A DNA stretch of 64,000 bases from an uncultured Chloroflexales bacterium (lineage in GTDB: Bacteria > Chloroflexota > Chloroflexia > Chloroflexales > Chloroflexaceae): NCBI GenBank assembly GCA_937902315.1, contig CALGUG010000059.1:124001-188000 (forward strand). The letters run 5' to 3'. The translations under genes were made by a program, and so were the position numbers. The stretch's first letter is position 1; each line of letters starts with the position of its first letter. Under the pieces are notes generated by a model. The model saw only the letters and a list, made by a program, of their open reading frames with translations, had not been told where the DNA came from and did not search any database. Below, piece after piece: positions 24,622 through 32,541 of the stretch.

Positions 24622-25830
24622 CTACCCTGTATACGCTGCGAGCAGCTGGCGGTAGCGCGCGATCTGTTGTAAGCCGTCTTGGCGCCATTGGTCGTCAGCC
24701 TCTTCTAGCTCGAGTGCCGTCAGTCGGGCCAAACAGAGCGTCTGCAGCATCAACGGCCAGCAGTCGCTCTCGTTGATAATCCACTCCACATCATCGGGCG
24801 GGAAGGGAATGGGCGAGGAGGCGATCAAGGCCCGAGCCTCGTGCTCTTGGAATTTGCCGATGTTCAGGCAATAGAAAATATTAAAAAAAGGCGAAGGTTT
24901 GCCGATATCTTTAGCATGCTGATCGGGCGGACGTTGCGAGGTTACGATACAGGCGATGCGTCCCTCGGTGAGATTGGTAATTAATGAACGTAAACTCCAC
25001 CAAAAATGTTGATCAAAAGCCGCTTGTTCGAGTGCGATCCCTACTTCATCAAATAACAACACGGTCGGTTGGCGCACCTCGTTGCTCATACGGTCGAGAA
25101 AATCGGTCAAACTCAGATCGTTTTCACTTGTTATCCCCAGACTTTGCAAAATATGTTGAAACAACCTCGCTTGGCTATTCATGCGTGCATCTTGGAAGTC
25201 CACAAATACCCAGCGATAGCTCTCGGGTTGGCTGAGCCAGTCGCGCTTTTGGTCGGGACGACAGCTCTGGGTCGGCGCGGTTGTGATTTGGCGCAGATAG
25301 TGCAAGAGCGAGCTTTTGCCACTGCGTTGTGGCCCGATCAAAGCCATATGTCGCAGCGGAAGTCGATTGAGCCCCGAGAAGATTCGTTTGAGCTCGCGCT
25401 CGCGTCCCCAAAACTGGCGCACATGGGTGATCGGAGATCCCGTAACAAAAGATGAAAATTCTAGCGAATCGGTACTAATAGAGTAGGACTCATTAGGTGC
25501 CTGGTTTTGCTTGTGTTCGTTTCGTGCCGAGTTCGGGAAAAGTTCGTCGGATAGAGCACGTGCATTCGGGTATTCAGCTTGAAAAAGGAAACGCTCTAGC
25601 CAAGCCGGACCAAGGTCGCTTCGTCGAACGATCTCGCGCGCAAGCTTTTCAACGTCTTGAGGTTTTGGAATATGACCCTTGCGCCAAAAGTCAATCGCGC
25701 TGCCACCTGTTCGATCGAGGGCGAAGCCCAATTCATCTTGAATGACTTGAATCGTTCTCGACTCGTGAAGAGAGATACGGTGTACGCCTTCGCTAAGGAG
25801 TTTGCCGAATTCACTCGACTTCTTCGCCAT
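24622..25830 (-). CDS. HTH-ATPase (AAA_16-like) regulator
   Basis: A 402-residue protein. The first ~75 residues look like a helix-turn-helix domain (FGKLLSEGVHRISLHESRTI then GGSAIDFWRKGHIPKP). An AAA/ATPase domain follows the WGRERELKRIFSGL entry motif, with Walker A GPQRSGKSS (166-174) and Walker B VLLFDE (257-262), then SQRPP as sensor-like segment. It resembles the HTH plus ATPase proteins common in Chloroflexota. It starts a minus-strand operon with the membrane-ATPase and a GT2 enzyme, divergent from a sigma-factor-like gene. A regulatory or signalling ATPase role is inferred from its domains; the signal is unknown. Confidence 0.82.
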   Translation of the reverse strand: MAKKSSEFGKLLSEGVHRISLHESRTIQVIQDELGFALDRTGGSAIDFWRKGHIPKPQDVEKLAREIVRRSDLGPAWLERFLFQAEYPNARALSDELFPNSARNEHKQNQAPNESYSISTDSLEFSSFVTGSPITHVRQFWGRERELKRIFSGLNRLPLRHMALIGPQRSGKSSLLHYLRQITTAPTQSCRPDQKRDWLSQPESYRWVFVDFQDARMNSQARLFQHILQSLGITSENDLSLTDFLDRMSNEVRQPTVLLFDEVGIALEQAAFDQHFWWSLRSLITNLTEGRIACIVTSQRPPDQHAKDIGKPSPFFNIFYCLNIGKFQEHEARALIASSPIPFPPDDVEWIINESDCWPLMLQTLCLARLTALELEEADDQWRQDGLQQIARYRQLLAAYTG

Positions 25831-26054
25831 TGTAGCGCTTCTCCTCTCCAGAAAAATGGAGTGAATCTGGAGTTTAAAACTCGAACATTCTAGAGTGCTT
25901 ATAACCTAAAGTGGCATCGTCGCAGCACCAATTACCGAGAGACAGTAACAGCGGGTAGGTACGAGAGGTGGAGAGCTTCCTAATAAGCAATAGGCCTCAT
26001 CTTCTTCATACTATCATACCTAACAGTTCAAGTGGCGAAAAGGAGATAATGCAC
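25831..26054. promoter_or_regulatory. Divergent promoter region, HTH-ATPase and sigma-like genes
   Basis: CTCCAG...CTGGAG (25854-25880) is an imperfect inverted repeat and CTGGAGTTTAAAACTCGAA follows. A binding site for either regulator could sit here, as the two genes are transcribed away from each other. No clear -35/-10 pair is identified. Confidence 0.35.
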
Positions 26055-26792
26055 ATGGAACAGGTAGCCGCCTATACATCGAGCAAACAACCGGTTATGA
26101 CGGTGCTCAGTGATACCGAGATCGCTCAGATGGGCTTGAACAGCTTGGTGAGCTACTGTATCAACGAGCGCAACCTCTACCGTCGGATGCGCCAGCAAGA
26201 TACACGTTATGCCTTTGAACTCTTCCGCCGGGCCTTGGTCGAGCGCGATCAGTTGGCTTGGGAACAGGTCTATATTCAATATCACGCGCTTGTTGAGTGC
26301 TGGATCAAACGCTGTAGCGCTTTTATACACTGCGAAGAGAGCTGTGAATCTTTTGCTTCAGAAGCTTTCACGCGCCTGTACCGCGTGATCACCCCCGAGC
26401 GTTTTGCTGACTTCCCGAACATGGCGGCCCTATTGCGTTACCTACATCGTTGTGCTGAAAGCGTTGTGCTCGACAGCGTGCGCAGCCAGCGTTTCGCCGA
26501 GAGTCTGCCCGAAGAGGCGCTGCTCGAAGAGAGTGAGCATTTGCAGCAGTCGAGCGAAGATGTCGATAGCCGCTTGGAGCGCCAAGAATTTTGGCGCACG
26601 ATTATGATGCACCTCCACGATGAGGCCGAGCGGGTAGTGGTATTGCGCTCGTTCATGCTTGGCATGCGTCCCAACGACATCTACCGTGAGCGGCGCGATC
26701 TGTTCGCCAACGTACACGAAGTCTATAGCATCAAGCGCAATGTGCTGGTACGCCTACGCCGCAATCCTCAGCTCCAACACCTCTGTAATTAA
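26055..26792 (+). CDS. Sigma-70-family (ECF-like) RNA polymerase sigma factor
   Basis: A 245-residue protein. Its middle resembles sigma region 2 (FASEAFTRLYRVITPERFADF, then ALLRYLHRCAESVVLDSVRSQR), and its C-terminus (ERVVVLRSFMLGMRPNDIYRER...VYSIKRNVLVRLRRNP) resembles region 4 with a helix-turn-helix. The long N-terminal stretch before region 2 is not usual for ECF factors. The ATG at 26055 is 9 bases after AGGAG; an ATG two codons earlier is closer than normal. It faces a divergent HTH-ATPase operon and could control it. No anti-sigma gene is adjacent. Moderate confidence in function. Confidence 0.75.
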   Translation: MEQVAAYTSSKQPVMTVLSDTEIAQMGLNSLVSYCINERNLYRRMRQQDTRYAFELFRRALVERDQLAWEQVYIQYHALVECWIKRCSAFIHCEESCESFASEAFTRLYRVITPERFADFPNMAALLRYLHRCAESVVLDSVRSQRFAESLPEEALLEESEHLQQSSEDVDSRLERQEFWRTIMMHLHDEAERVVVLRSFMLGMRPNDIYRERRDLFANVHEVYSIKRNVLVRLRRNPQLQHLCN

Positions 26793-26829
26793 TGCCCAAC
26801 AGATCAATCAAGCCTGTTTGCAGCATGCG

Positions 26830-26875
26830 AAGAGGAAGGGAAGCCTGTCGCTCAGATAGATCCCCTCCTCTTTTT
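26830..26875 (+). terminator. Terminator of the sigma-like gene
   Basis: AAGAGGAAGGGA pairs with TCCCCTCCTCTT with one mismatch, followed by TTTTC, 38 bp past the stop. Confidence 0.78.
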
Positions 26876-26956
26876 CGTGTAGCAAACCATTGCCCAGACA
26901 AGCGAGCAGCTAGATCAAGCGGCGGAAGCGGCTCTAGCATCAATTCGATCCTCACC

Positions 26957-26973
26957 GCGTCCGCCTACGGCTA
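26957..26973 (+). repeat. 17-bp core repeat, copy 7
   Basis: Exact core, 165 bp past the sigma-like gene's stop and after its terminator. It forms an inverted pair with copy 8 at 27465. Confidence 0.85.
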
Positions 26974-26988
26974 TCAGAGCGGCTAGCT

Positions 26989-27235
26989 GCCCTCATCCCC
27001 GACCCCGCTTCGCTATGCATTACCCAAAAGTCGTGTCGGCAGCAAAAGGCGATCGTTCGCATACCATCGCGGGAGTATCCTTGAGAGCACAGAACGCAGA
27101 GAGCTTGTATGCGATTTCGCGTAGCGAAATCGCATACAACATCACCATTCAGCCCCTCGCCCGCAGTGCGGGAGAGAGGGCCGGGGGGGTGAGGGCAGAT
27201 AACGCTGACCGTATGTTGATTTGTGAGTAATGTAC
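26989..27235 (+). repeat. Large intergenic element, copy 1 (with inserted hairpin)
   Basis: This 247-bp stretch matches the reverse complement of 50431-50639 nearly throughout: it runs from GCCCTCATCCCC through AAAGGCGATCGTTC, GGGAGTATCCTTGAGAGCAC and GAGGGCAGATAACGCTGACC to ATGTAC. It differs by point changes, a 4-base length difference and an extra 42 bp at 27105-27146. No reading frame is conserved between the copies, so it looks like a non-coding, non-autonomous repeat. Confidence 0.88.
27105..27146. repeat. Hairpin insertion inside the large element
   Basis: TTGTATGCGATTTCGC and GCGAAATCGCATACAA form a perfect 16-bp stem with loop GTA, followed by CATCACC. The sister element at 50431-50639 goes straight from GAGAGC to ATTCA without it. 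No clear target-site duplication is visible. Confidence 0.85.
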
Positions 27236-27464
27236 AGCACTGCGGGAGAAGGGCCTATGCGCTCCCGCTTATTCGTGATCTTCCAGACTGGCAGCTCGAC
27301 CACTAAGCTTCCCGCAGCGAGAAGCAGCGAGAAGCTCTCAGAGGGTTTTGGGCAGCGAAACGCAGTGTACCAACTGGCGCGCTGCTTGCACCGGACAGGT
27401 CGAAGTGAAAGCAGCGAAATGCAGCGATACGCTTGAGACGCTGCATGGCTGGGCGGCGACTTAA

Positions 27465-27481
27465 TAGCCGTAGGCGGACGC
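27465..27481 (-). repeat. 17-bp core repeat, copy 8
   Basis: Exact reverse-strand core, 263 bp past the SRAP stop (the gap is longer because a TTCGGCAGAG-type module lies between). Flank GAACTGTATGGAAGCTAGAG is shared with copy 1. Confidence 0.85.
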
Positions 27482-27569
27482 GCCAAGAACTGTATGGAAG
27501 CTAGAGGCTTGGCCGCTAAAGCGCTAAACGCGATCGCACGATGCGTTATCTCAAATTCGGTTGATTACT

Positions 27570-27655
27570 TTCTCTTTGGCCTTCGGCAGAGTGGATCTTG
27601 ATCATTTTTCCCGTTTTTGCGTTACAAGAGCGCAAGTCTGTAAACGGATTTGCTA
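27570..27655 (+). repeat. TTCGGCAGAG module
   Basis: GGCCTTCGGCAGAGTGGA, then CCCGTTTTTGCG, ACAAGAGCGCAAGTCTGTAA and ACGGATTTGCTATTA. The same order recurs at about 19468, 29897 and 61750, and reversed at 6585, 11455, 32490 and 49340. Confidence 0.7.
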
Positions 27656-27684
27656 TTATCGGTCGGTGGCGAGCGCATACAAAA

Positions 27685-27709
27685 GTCCGAAGAGCGACAC
27701 TCTTCGGAC
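27685..27709 (-). terminator. Terminator of the SRAP gene
   Basis: GTCCGAAGAG and CTCTTCGGAC form a perfect 10-bp stem; the minus-strand read continues CTTTTG. It is 35 bp past the stop. Confidence 0.8.
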
Positions 27710-27743
27710 GAACAAACAGATCGATGAACAGCGGCTTTGGAAT

Positions 27744-28367
27744 TTAAGGGCGCCCAAGCGGGGCGACCGGCTCGGCATGCATCAGCTCGGGCGGATACGC
27801 TTGCAACAGATCGTGCCAAACGTGCGGGCCAGCCTCGGAATCTAGCCAGAGCTGTTCGGTTTCGGGCGTGAGAATGACGGGCATGCGGTCGTGGATCGGT
27901 TTAATCAGCTCGTTGGCGCTGGTTGTGATGATCGTGAACGAACGCAGCTCTTTGCCGTCGGGCTGCTTCCAGCGTTCCCATAGGCCGGCGAAAGCGAAGG
28001 GCTCTTGCGATTGAAGCGAGAAGCGAATAGGTTGCTTACCGCCGGCGGTCTTCTGCCATTCGTAAAAAGCGTCGGCTAGAACCAAGCAGCGTCGGCGCAG
28101 AAAAGCATCGCGGAAGCTCGGCTTCTCGTCGATCGTTTCGCTGCGCGCATTAAAGAGCTTGTTGCCGATCTTGATATCTTTGGCCCAGCGCGGCACTAAC
28201 CCCCAGCGCAGCAGCTCGACATGCAGCGAGCCATCGTTGAGCAACACGGGAAGATCTTGGGTTGGAGCGGCGTTGGTATTGGTTTGAACGAGCTCTTCGG
28301 GAAGATCGACTTGGAAGCGCTCGGAGAGTTTTTCAGCGCTCGATGTGATCGAATAACGTCCACACAT
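27744..28367 (-). CDS. SRAP-domain abasic-site protein (YedK/HMCES family)
   Basis: A 207-residue protein of the SOS-response-associated peptidase family. These proteins crosslink covalently to abasic sites in single-stranded DNA through an N-terminal cysteine and so shield them. The mature start MCGRYS puts Cys2 at the N-terminus; Asn73 (LFNARSET), Glu103 (ADAFYEW) and His159 (IHDRMPVIL) complete the active site. The ATG at 28367 follows AAGGAG; the longer frame upstream lacks family similarity. It is a single-gene unit. No LexA box is recognised upstream. Confidence 0.95.
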   Translation of the reverse strand: MCGRYSITSSAEKLSERFQVDLPEELVQTNTNAAPTQDLPVLLNDGSLHVELLRWGLVPRWAKDIKIGNKLFNARSETIDEKPSFRDAFLRRRCLVLADAFYEWQKTAGGKQPIRFSLQSQEPFAFAGLWERWKQPDGKELRSFTIITTSANELIKPIHDRMPVILTPETEQLWLDSEAGPHVWHDLLQAYPPELMHAEPVAPLGRP

Positions 28368-28493
28368 AACCAACTCCTTGATGACGATCGCACAAGGCGG
28401 TACGAGGAAAAATCCTCTTTCATTATAGCATATTTCAAACGTTTGTGCTAATTTTGCGCTCTTGATGCGAAAAACGAACAAGCGAGGTAAAGC

Positions 28494-28535
28494 GTTATGT
28501 GAGATTTTGTGCGTCGTTGCAACATCTCACATAAC
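28494..28535. repeat. Long-hairpin family member
   Basis: GTTATGTGAGAT and ATCTCACATAAC form the outer stem, with one inner mismatch and a GTGCGTCGTTG loop. It lies between the SRAP start and the YbhN-type gene end. Confidence 0.75.
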
Positions 28536-28619
28536 AGGCAGGGGGATATTTGATACAGGCGAAGGTTTGGCTGAGAACCTGTGGCCGCTCGATCTGAACC
28601 TATCGAGCCGAAATCGCTT

Positions 28620-29693
28620 TTATGTGCTCTGGGCTTGGATAGCTTTGCCGCGCATCAACCACTGGTAGAAGCAGAAAGAGATCGGCAGTAAGATCCAGAA
28701 GTTGAGCATGCGGAAGATCACAGCGCCCGCGATCGCTTCGTTACTGGCTACACCCAACTGAGTCAAGGTCAGGGCTAAGATCGCTTCGACGGTTCCGCCG
28801 CCGCCCGGCAAGACGTTGAAGGTGCCAGTGATCAGGGCGATTCCGAAGGCGGCCGCGACCACAAAGAACGAGACTTCTACGCCCATGCTCCAGAGCACGA
28901 TCATCAGCGCGAAGCTGTGCCCTGTGAAGGTGATCATCTGAATGCCGATCAGCAGAATCACGACCGGCCATTGGTTGACGATGATCGCTCGAGCCACGCC
29001 TACTTCTTGCAAGAGCGGCTGAATCTGCTCGTCGCCCCAAGGCTTGCGCAGCAAACGCATCACTGGGCCGCCCAGCGTTAGCAACCAGCTTCTGAGGGTT
29101 GCGTCGGGGCGGGTGATCACAAACACAGCGGCTGCGCCCACCAGCAGTGCTACGCCTCCGGCTGCGATGCTACTGCCAAGCGCGATCTCGCCGTTGCTAT
29201 GAAAGATCACAAAAAAGATCCCGAAGAAGAGGTAGACCAGCATTGCGCCCACATACGAGAGCACTTCCATCATCATAACGAAGCTGGCATGCGCGACCGA
29301 TACACCTTTGCGGCGGAAGGACTCGACCAAAAAGGCGCAGCTAGCGATACCTCCGGCAGGAATGGCTTGGCTGAGCAGAATGGCTACGATGGCTGTCGCC
29401 CAGAGCCGCAGCAGTTTGAGCTTGTGGCCTGTGGCGCGCAGTGCGCGGTCGTAGACGTTGGCGGCGCTAAAAAAGCTGACCAATACAACCCCAAATGCTA
29501 GGGCGATCCAAGCGAGGTTTGCGCCGCGCAGCAGTCGAAACGCATCGATAACTTCGTGGCGTTGGGTATAGGCCAAGACTGCGATTGCGAGGCTGATGAG
29601 AATACTTATGATAATTCGTCCGTCGAGACGTTTTGCAACAGGTTGCGGAGCCTGCTGTTCAGCTCCTGCTGGCGGAGTGATTGGTTCGATCAT
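28620..29693 (-). CDS. YbhN/UPF0104-type membrane protein (LPG-synthase-TM family)
   Basis: A 357-residue integral membrane protein with about eight helices after a proline/glutamine-rich N-terminus. The helix-ending NVLPGGGGTVEAILALTLTQ is the conserved LPGGxGxxE signature of the lysylphosphatidylglycerol-synthase TM region / UPF0104 family. The soluble aminoacyl-transfer domain of MprF is absent, so this is the stand-alone form, thought to flip lipid-linked molecules. The ATG at 29693 follows CGAGGCAGC; the longer frame extends upstream without support. It lies downstream of the FAD/[2Fe-2S] gene on the same strand but a 375-bp gap with a hairpin intervenes. Confidence 0.86.
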   Translation of the reverse strand: MIEPITPPAGAEQQAPQPVAKRLDGRIIISILISLAIAVLAYTQRHEVIDAFRLLRGANLAWIALAFGVVLVSFFSAANVYDRALRATGHKLKLLRLWATAIVAILLSQAIPAGGIASCAFLVESFRRKGVSVAHASFVMMMEVLSYVGAMLVYLFFGIFFVIFHSNGEIALGSSIAAGGVALLVGAAAVFVITRPDATLRSWLLTLGGPVMRLLRKPWGDEQIQPLLQEVGVARAIIVNQWPVVILLIGIQMITFTGHSFALMIVLWSMGVEVSFFVVAAAFGIALITGTFNVLPGGGGTVEAILALTLTQLGVASNEAIAGAVIFRMLNFWILLPISFCFYQWLMRGKAIQAQST

Positions 29694-29804
29694 ATGCTGC
29701 CTCGGGTCATCGCTGTGGCTAGTATTGTGTTTTAGCATCCTGTAGCTAGAGAGACGTTCAATATGCCATAAAAGTTGCAGGCGCACATTTTTGGCAAAAG
29801 CGAA

Positions 29805-29830
29805 CCCTGAGAGCGATGCAGCTCTCAGGG
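29805..29830 (-). terminator. Hairpin between FAD/Fe-S gene and YbhN-type gene
   Basis: CCCTGAGAGC and GCTCTCAGGG form a perfect 10-bp stem with a 6-base loop. On the minus strand TTCGCTTTT follows, so it may end the FAD/Fe-S transcript. Confidence 0.6.
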
Positions 29831-29896
29831 GCTCATGATAAGGGATCTTGTGAAACCGATCTGTAACACCAAACCAAACGATGCTATCTCTTTTTG

Positions 29897-30042
29897 GCCT
29901 TCGGCAGAGCGGAGCTTGCCTCTTTTTGTTGAGGGAGATTTTGCGCGGCCGCGCGAAATCTCCCTCACTCTTTCTCCCGTTTTGTCCTTTTCCCGCCTCG
30001 CAAGCATGTACGTCTGTAAGCGGATGCGGTATAACCTAGCGA
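29897..30042 (+). repeat. TTCGGCAGAG module with nested hairpin
   Basis: GGCCTTCGGCAGAGCGGAG opens the module, which ends TACGTCTGTAAGCGGATGCGGTAT. A hairpin at 29930-29967 (TGAGGGAGATTTTGCGCG and its complement with one wobble) is nested inside, replacing the short interval seen in other copies. This supports hairpin insertion into modules. Confidence 0.7.
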
Positions 30043-30068
30043 TAGGTCGCTGCATAGCTGCTCGTTAC

Positions 30069-31496
30069 TCACTCGTTAGCTTTGCGAGCTGCTAAAACAG
30101 CGTCGAAGATCTTACGATAGCCCGTGCAGCGGCAGATATTTCCGCTGAGCGCCATCTGAACCTGCGCGCGTTCGGCATCGGGCTGTTCTTCGAGCAGTTT
30201 GGCCCCCGCCATCAGCATGCCCGGAATACAGTAGCCACATTGAACCGCTCCATGCTCGATAAAGCGCTGCTGCAGCGGGTGGAGCGTCGCGCCTTCGGAG
30301 ACAGTTTGCGCGTTGCTGAGCGCCAAGCCTTCGATGGTGGTCACGTGGGCATGGTGGGCTTGGGCGGCGGGAACCAGACAGGCCATTACGGCTTGGCCGT
30401 CGAGCCAGACGGTGCAGGCTCCGCACTCGCCTTCGGCGCAGCCCTCTTTGGTGCCAGTTAGGCCACCGTTGTAGCGCAGCGCGTCGAGCAGGGTTTTATG
30501 CGTGGCGTCTTCCCAAACCTGGGCTTGGCCGTTGACCGTGGTTTCGATTTGGGTGAGCGCTGCGCTTGAGCCGTGCTGGCTTGTGAAGCTGCTGCGTTCG
30601 CCGCTGTCGAGCAGCACCGGTCGGGTGGGCCAATCGGCGGCTTGTTGATTGGCAGCCAGCCGTTCGAGCGCATGGCTGAGCAGCGAGCGGCAGGTGCTGA
30701 TGCGATAGGCTGCACTTCCGCGCAAGTCGTCGATCGGTTTGATCAGACTGGCGGCTAGCTGGCCCGCTTGTTGGCGTGTCGCTTCATCGAGCTGTTTGCC
30801 TTGCAAAAACTGTTCGACTTCGGGCAGGCGAATCACCGTCGGGGCCACGCAGCCGACTGCGACCCGCGCCTCTTTGACCGTTTCGCCATCGAGATCGACC
30901 ACTACCGCAAGATTGATGACCGAGATCGCTTGGGCGCGGCGTAGCCCGAGCTTGAGGAAGAGGCCACGCTGGCTTGGGCGTAACTTGGGAACGCGCAGTT
31001 CGCGCACAAGCTCGCCCGCTTGCAGGGCGGTGCGGCGAAAGCCCGGGTAAAAATCTTTGAGCGCGACCCGACGATCGCCAGCGCTGCTGCTGATGATAAC
31101 CTCTGCATCGAGCGCCAAGAGCGGCGTGATCGTATCGTTGGCGGGCGAGGCGGTCACAATATTGCCTACCACCGTGGCCCGCGTGCGGATCTGAGGCGCG
31201 CCCACTTCCCAACAGGCTTGAGCCAGGGGCAAGAGATTGGCGACGCAGAGCGGTGATGCGATCACATCGTTATGGCTTGCTAGGGCGCCGATCCGCACAT
31301 AGTCGCCTTCTTCCTCAATAAAGTGGAGTTCGGCGATTCGGCTGATGTCGATGAGGGTGCTGGTAGGTCGCACGCCTCGTTGCAGTTCGACGAGGACGTC
31401 GCTGCCGCCAGCGATGATACGACTGGAGGCAGCATGCTCCTTGATAAGCGCTAAGGCAGCATCAAGTGTTTCTGGTTGAAAATACCTTTGCCACAT
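30069..31496 (-). CDS. Xanthine dehydrogenase family FAD-[2Fe-2S] fusion subunit
   Basis: A 475-residue fusion. Residues 1-290 are a CoxM/XDH-type FAD-binding domain (AGGSDVL 29-35; VVGNIVTASPAND 109-121). Residues about 315-475 are the two-[2Fe-2S] subunit: the plant-type cluster has Cys353, 358, 361 and 373 (CAEGECGAC), the second Cys420, 423, 455 and 457 (CGYC, CRC). FAD before Fe-S is the reverse of classic xanthine dehydrogenase order. It lacks a molybdopterin domain, so it probably works with the subunit encoded at 15768-17927, passing electrons from Mo via Fe-S to FAD. The ATG at 31496 follows TTAGGAAG; the longer frame adds 50 unrelated residues. Confidence 0.92.
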   Translation of the reverse strand: MWQRYFQPETLDAALALIKEHAASSRIIAGGSDVLVELQRGVRPTSTLIDISRIAELHFIEEEGDYVRIGALASHNDVIASPLCVANLLPLAQACWEVGAPQIRTRATVVGNIVTASPANDTITPLLALDAEVIISSSAGDRRVALKDFYPGFRRTALQAGELVRELRVPKLRPSQRGLFLKLGLRRAQAISVINLAVVVDLDGETVKEARVAVGCVAPTVIRLPEVEQFLQGKQLDEATRQQAGQLAASLIKPIDDLRGSAAYRISTCRSLLSHALERLAANQQAADWPTRPVLLDSGERSSFTSQHGSSAALTQIETTVNGQAQVWEDATHKTLLDALRYNGGLTGTKEGCAEGECGACTVWLDGQAVMACLVPAAQAHHAHVTTIEGLALSNAQTVSEGATLHPLQQRFIEHGAVQCGYCIPGMLMAGAKLLEEQPDAERAQVQMALSGNICRCTGYRKIFDAVLAARKANE

Positions 31497-31915
31497 AGGC
31501 TTCCTAACTTCGCTCAAAAGTATAGTAATTCTCACATTATACCGAGATTTGCAAGTGAGGAAACCGTAATTATTATTTTCCTCACAGGAGAGCCAAAGAT
31601 CTGCTCTTTTGCGCATCCGACCGAGCTCGTAGCCTGATTGCTTCACGCTGTAACTTGTTTCGCTTGTATGATCTTGTTCGCTTTAAGAAGTAGAATAACT
31701 GACAGTGATCTAGGCCGATCTCTGATCATGCAGGTGCTTTCTTGTATCGTAGCCCGAGATAGGCAGGGAATCTAAAGGATTGTATTGTAATCCACCAATA
31801 ATTACACTCAATCTTTAATAGCCCTGTTTGGTTATCATTTCAAAACGATTCTGTACAAATACGACACAGCATGCTATCTTTGACACAGCATTCGTGTGTC
31901 TGTTGGAGGAAAGGC
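31497..31915. other. Intergenic region, divergent
   Basis: No gene. It is divergent between the FAD/Fe-S gene and the small unknown gene. ATTATTTTCCTCACA and an AT-rich segment (31790-31865) probably carry promoters, but no clear boxes are named. Confidence 0.35.
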
Positions 31916-32347
31916 ATGGCCATTAGTAAACGTATGCTGATTGGGGCAATCGCTTCGAATCCTGGTCGCTATGATGGGCCGGGCGAGTATCGCTATTCAA
32001 TCAAACACAAAGAGATCTACTATACCAGCGCTGAACGATCCGATCCAAAAGATGCTGAGCCTTGGTTTGCGCTGCCCGCTCTCAATCCCGACGGTTCGAA
32101 ACGTATGGAAAAAGCCTTCCAGAAATTTATCACCCTCCGCTGGCGTCCCAGCCGTCAAGCGGAGATTGAGAAATTTGCCAGCCGCAAAGGGTGGGATCTG
32201 GCCATGGAATTGCGCTATGGTGGCGGCGCCCTTGAGGATGAGGAAGCCAACGAATGGCAGTTTGTGGTCAATCGTGAGCTCGATCGTCTGGCCGAGAGCG
32301 TTTTACAACAGATCCGCGAGATCGAGGAAAAAGAGCAGGCTGGTTAG
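31916..32347 (+). CDS. Small soluble protein, unknown function
   Basis: A 143-residue protein with a good ribosome site (GGAGGAAAGGC). It is rich in charged residues and aromatic motifs (GPGEYRYSIKHKEIYY, EPWFALPAL, FITLRWRPS), with a C-terminal charged helix (LAESVLQQIREIEEKEQ). No membrane segment or signal is present. I do not recognise a family. It stands alone between a divergent oxidoreductase gene and a convergent histidine kinase gene. The strong start and even codon usage support a real gene. Confidence 0.75.
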   Translation: MAISKRMLIGAIASNPGRYDGPGEYRYSIKHKEIYYTSAERSDPKDAEPWFALPALNPDGSKRMEKAFQKFITLRWRPSRQAEIEKFASRKGWDLAMELRYGGGALEDEEANEWQFVVNRELDRLAESVLQQIREIEEKEQAG

Positions 32348-32382
32348 GATCGGAGCTTGTTAGAATGTTTTTGTAATTGGAT

Positions 32383-32416
32383 AGGGCAGAACCTTTTCGC
32401 TTGAAAGTTCTGCCCT
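32383..32416 (+). terminator. Hairpin downstream of the small unknown gene
   Basis: AGGGCAGAAC and GTTCTGCCCT form a perfect 10-bp stem with a 14-base loop, 36 bp past the stop, with GTCTTGT following. A reverse TTCGGCAGAG-type module follows at about 32490-32535. Confidence 0.7.
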
Positions 32417-32541
32417 GTCTTGTGCATATCGAGTTGTAGTTTATATCTTCTTCTGCCCGTCATGCACAAGAAAACAACAGGCATAATCATGGTCCACTCT
32501 GCCGAAGAGCAAAATATATAGTGATCAGACAGGATTTAAGA

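Larger units (their letters stand above)
27236..27743. other. Repeat-rich intergenic DNA before the SRAP gene
   Basis: No gene. It contains copy 8 of the core repeat, a TTCGGCAGAG-type module (about 27570-27655) and the SRAP terminator. Segments such as GCTTCCCGCAGCGAGAAGC at 27307 have relatives at 50779. Confidence 0.5.

Noticed and set aside
26989..27235. Insertion sequence or CRISPR array
   Set aside because: No transposase frame, no evenly spaced direct repeats with unique spacers; the elements are non-coding inverted or dispersed repeats.
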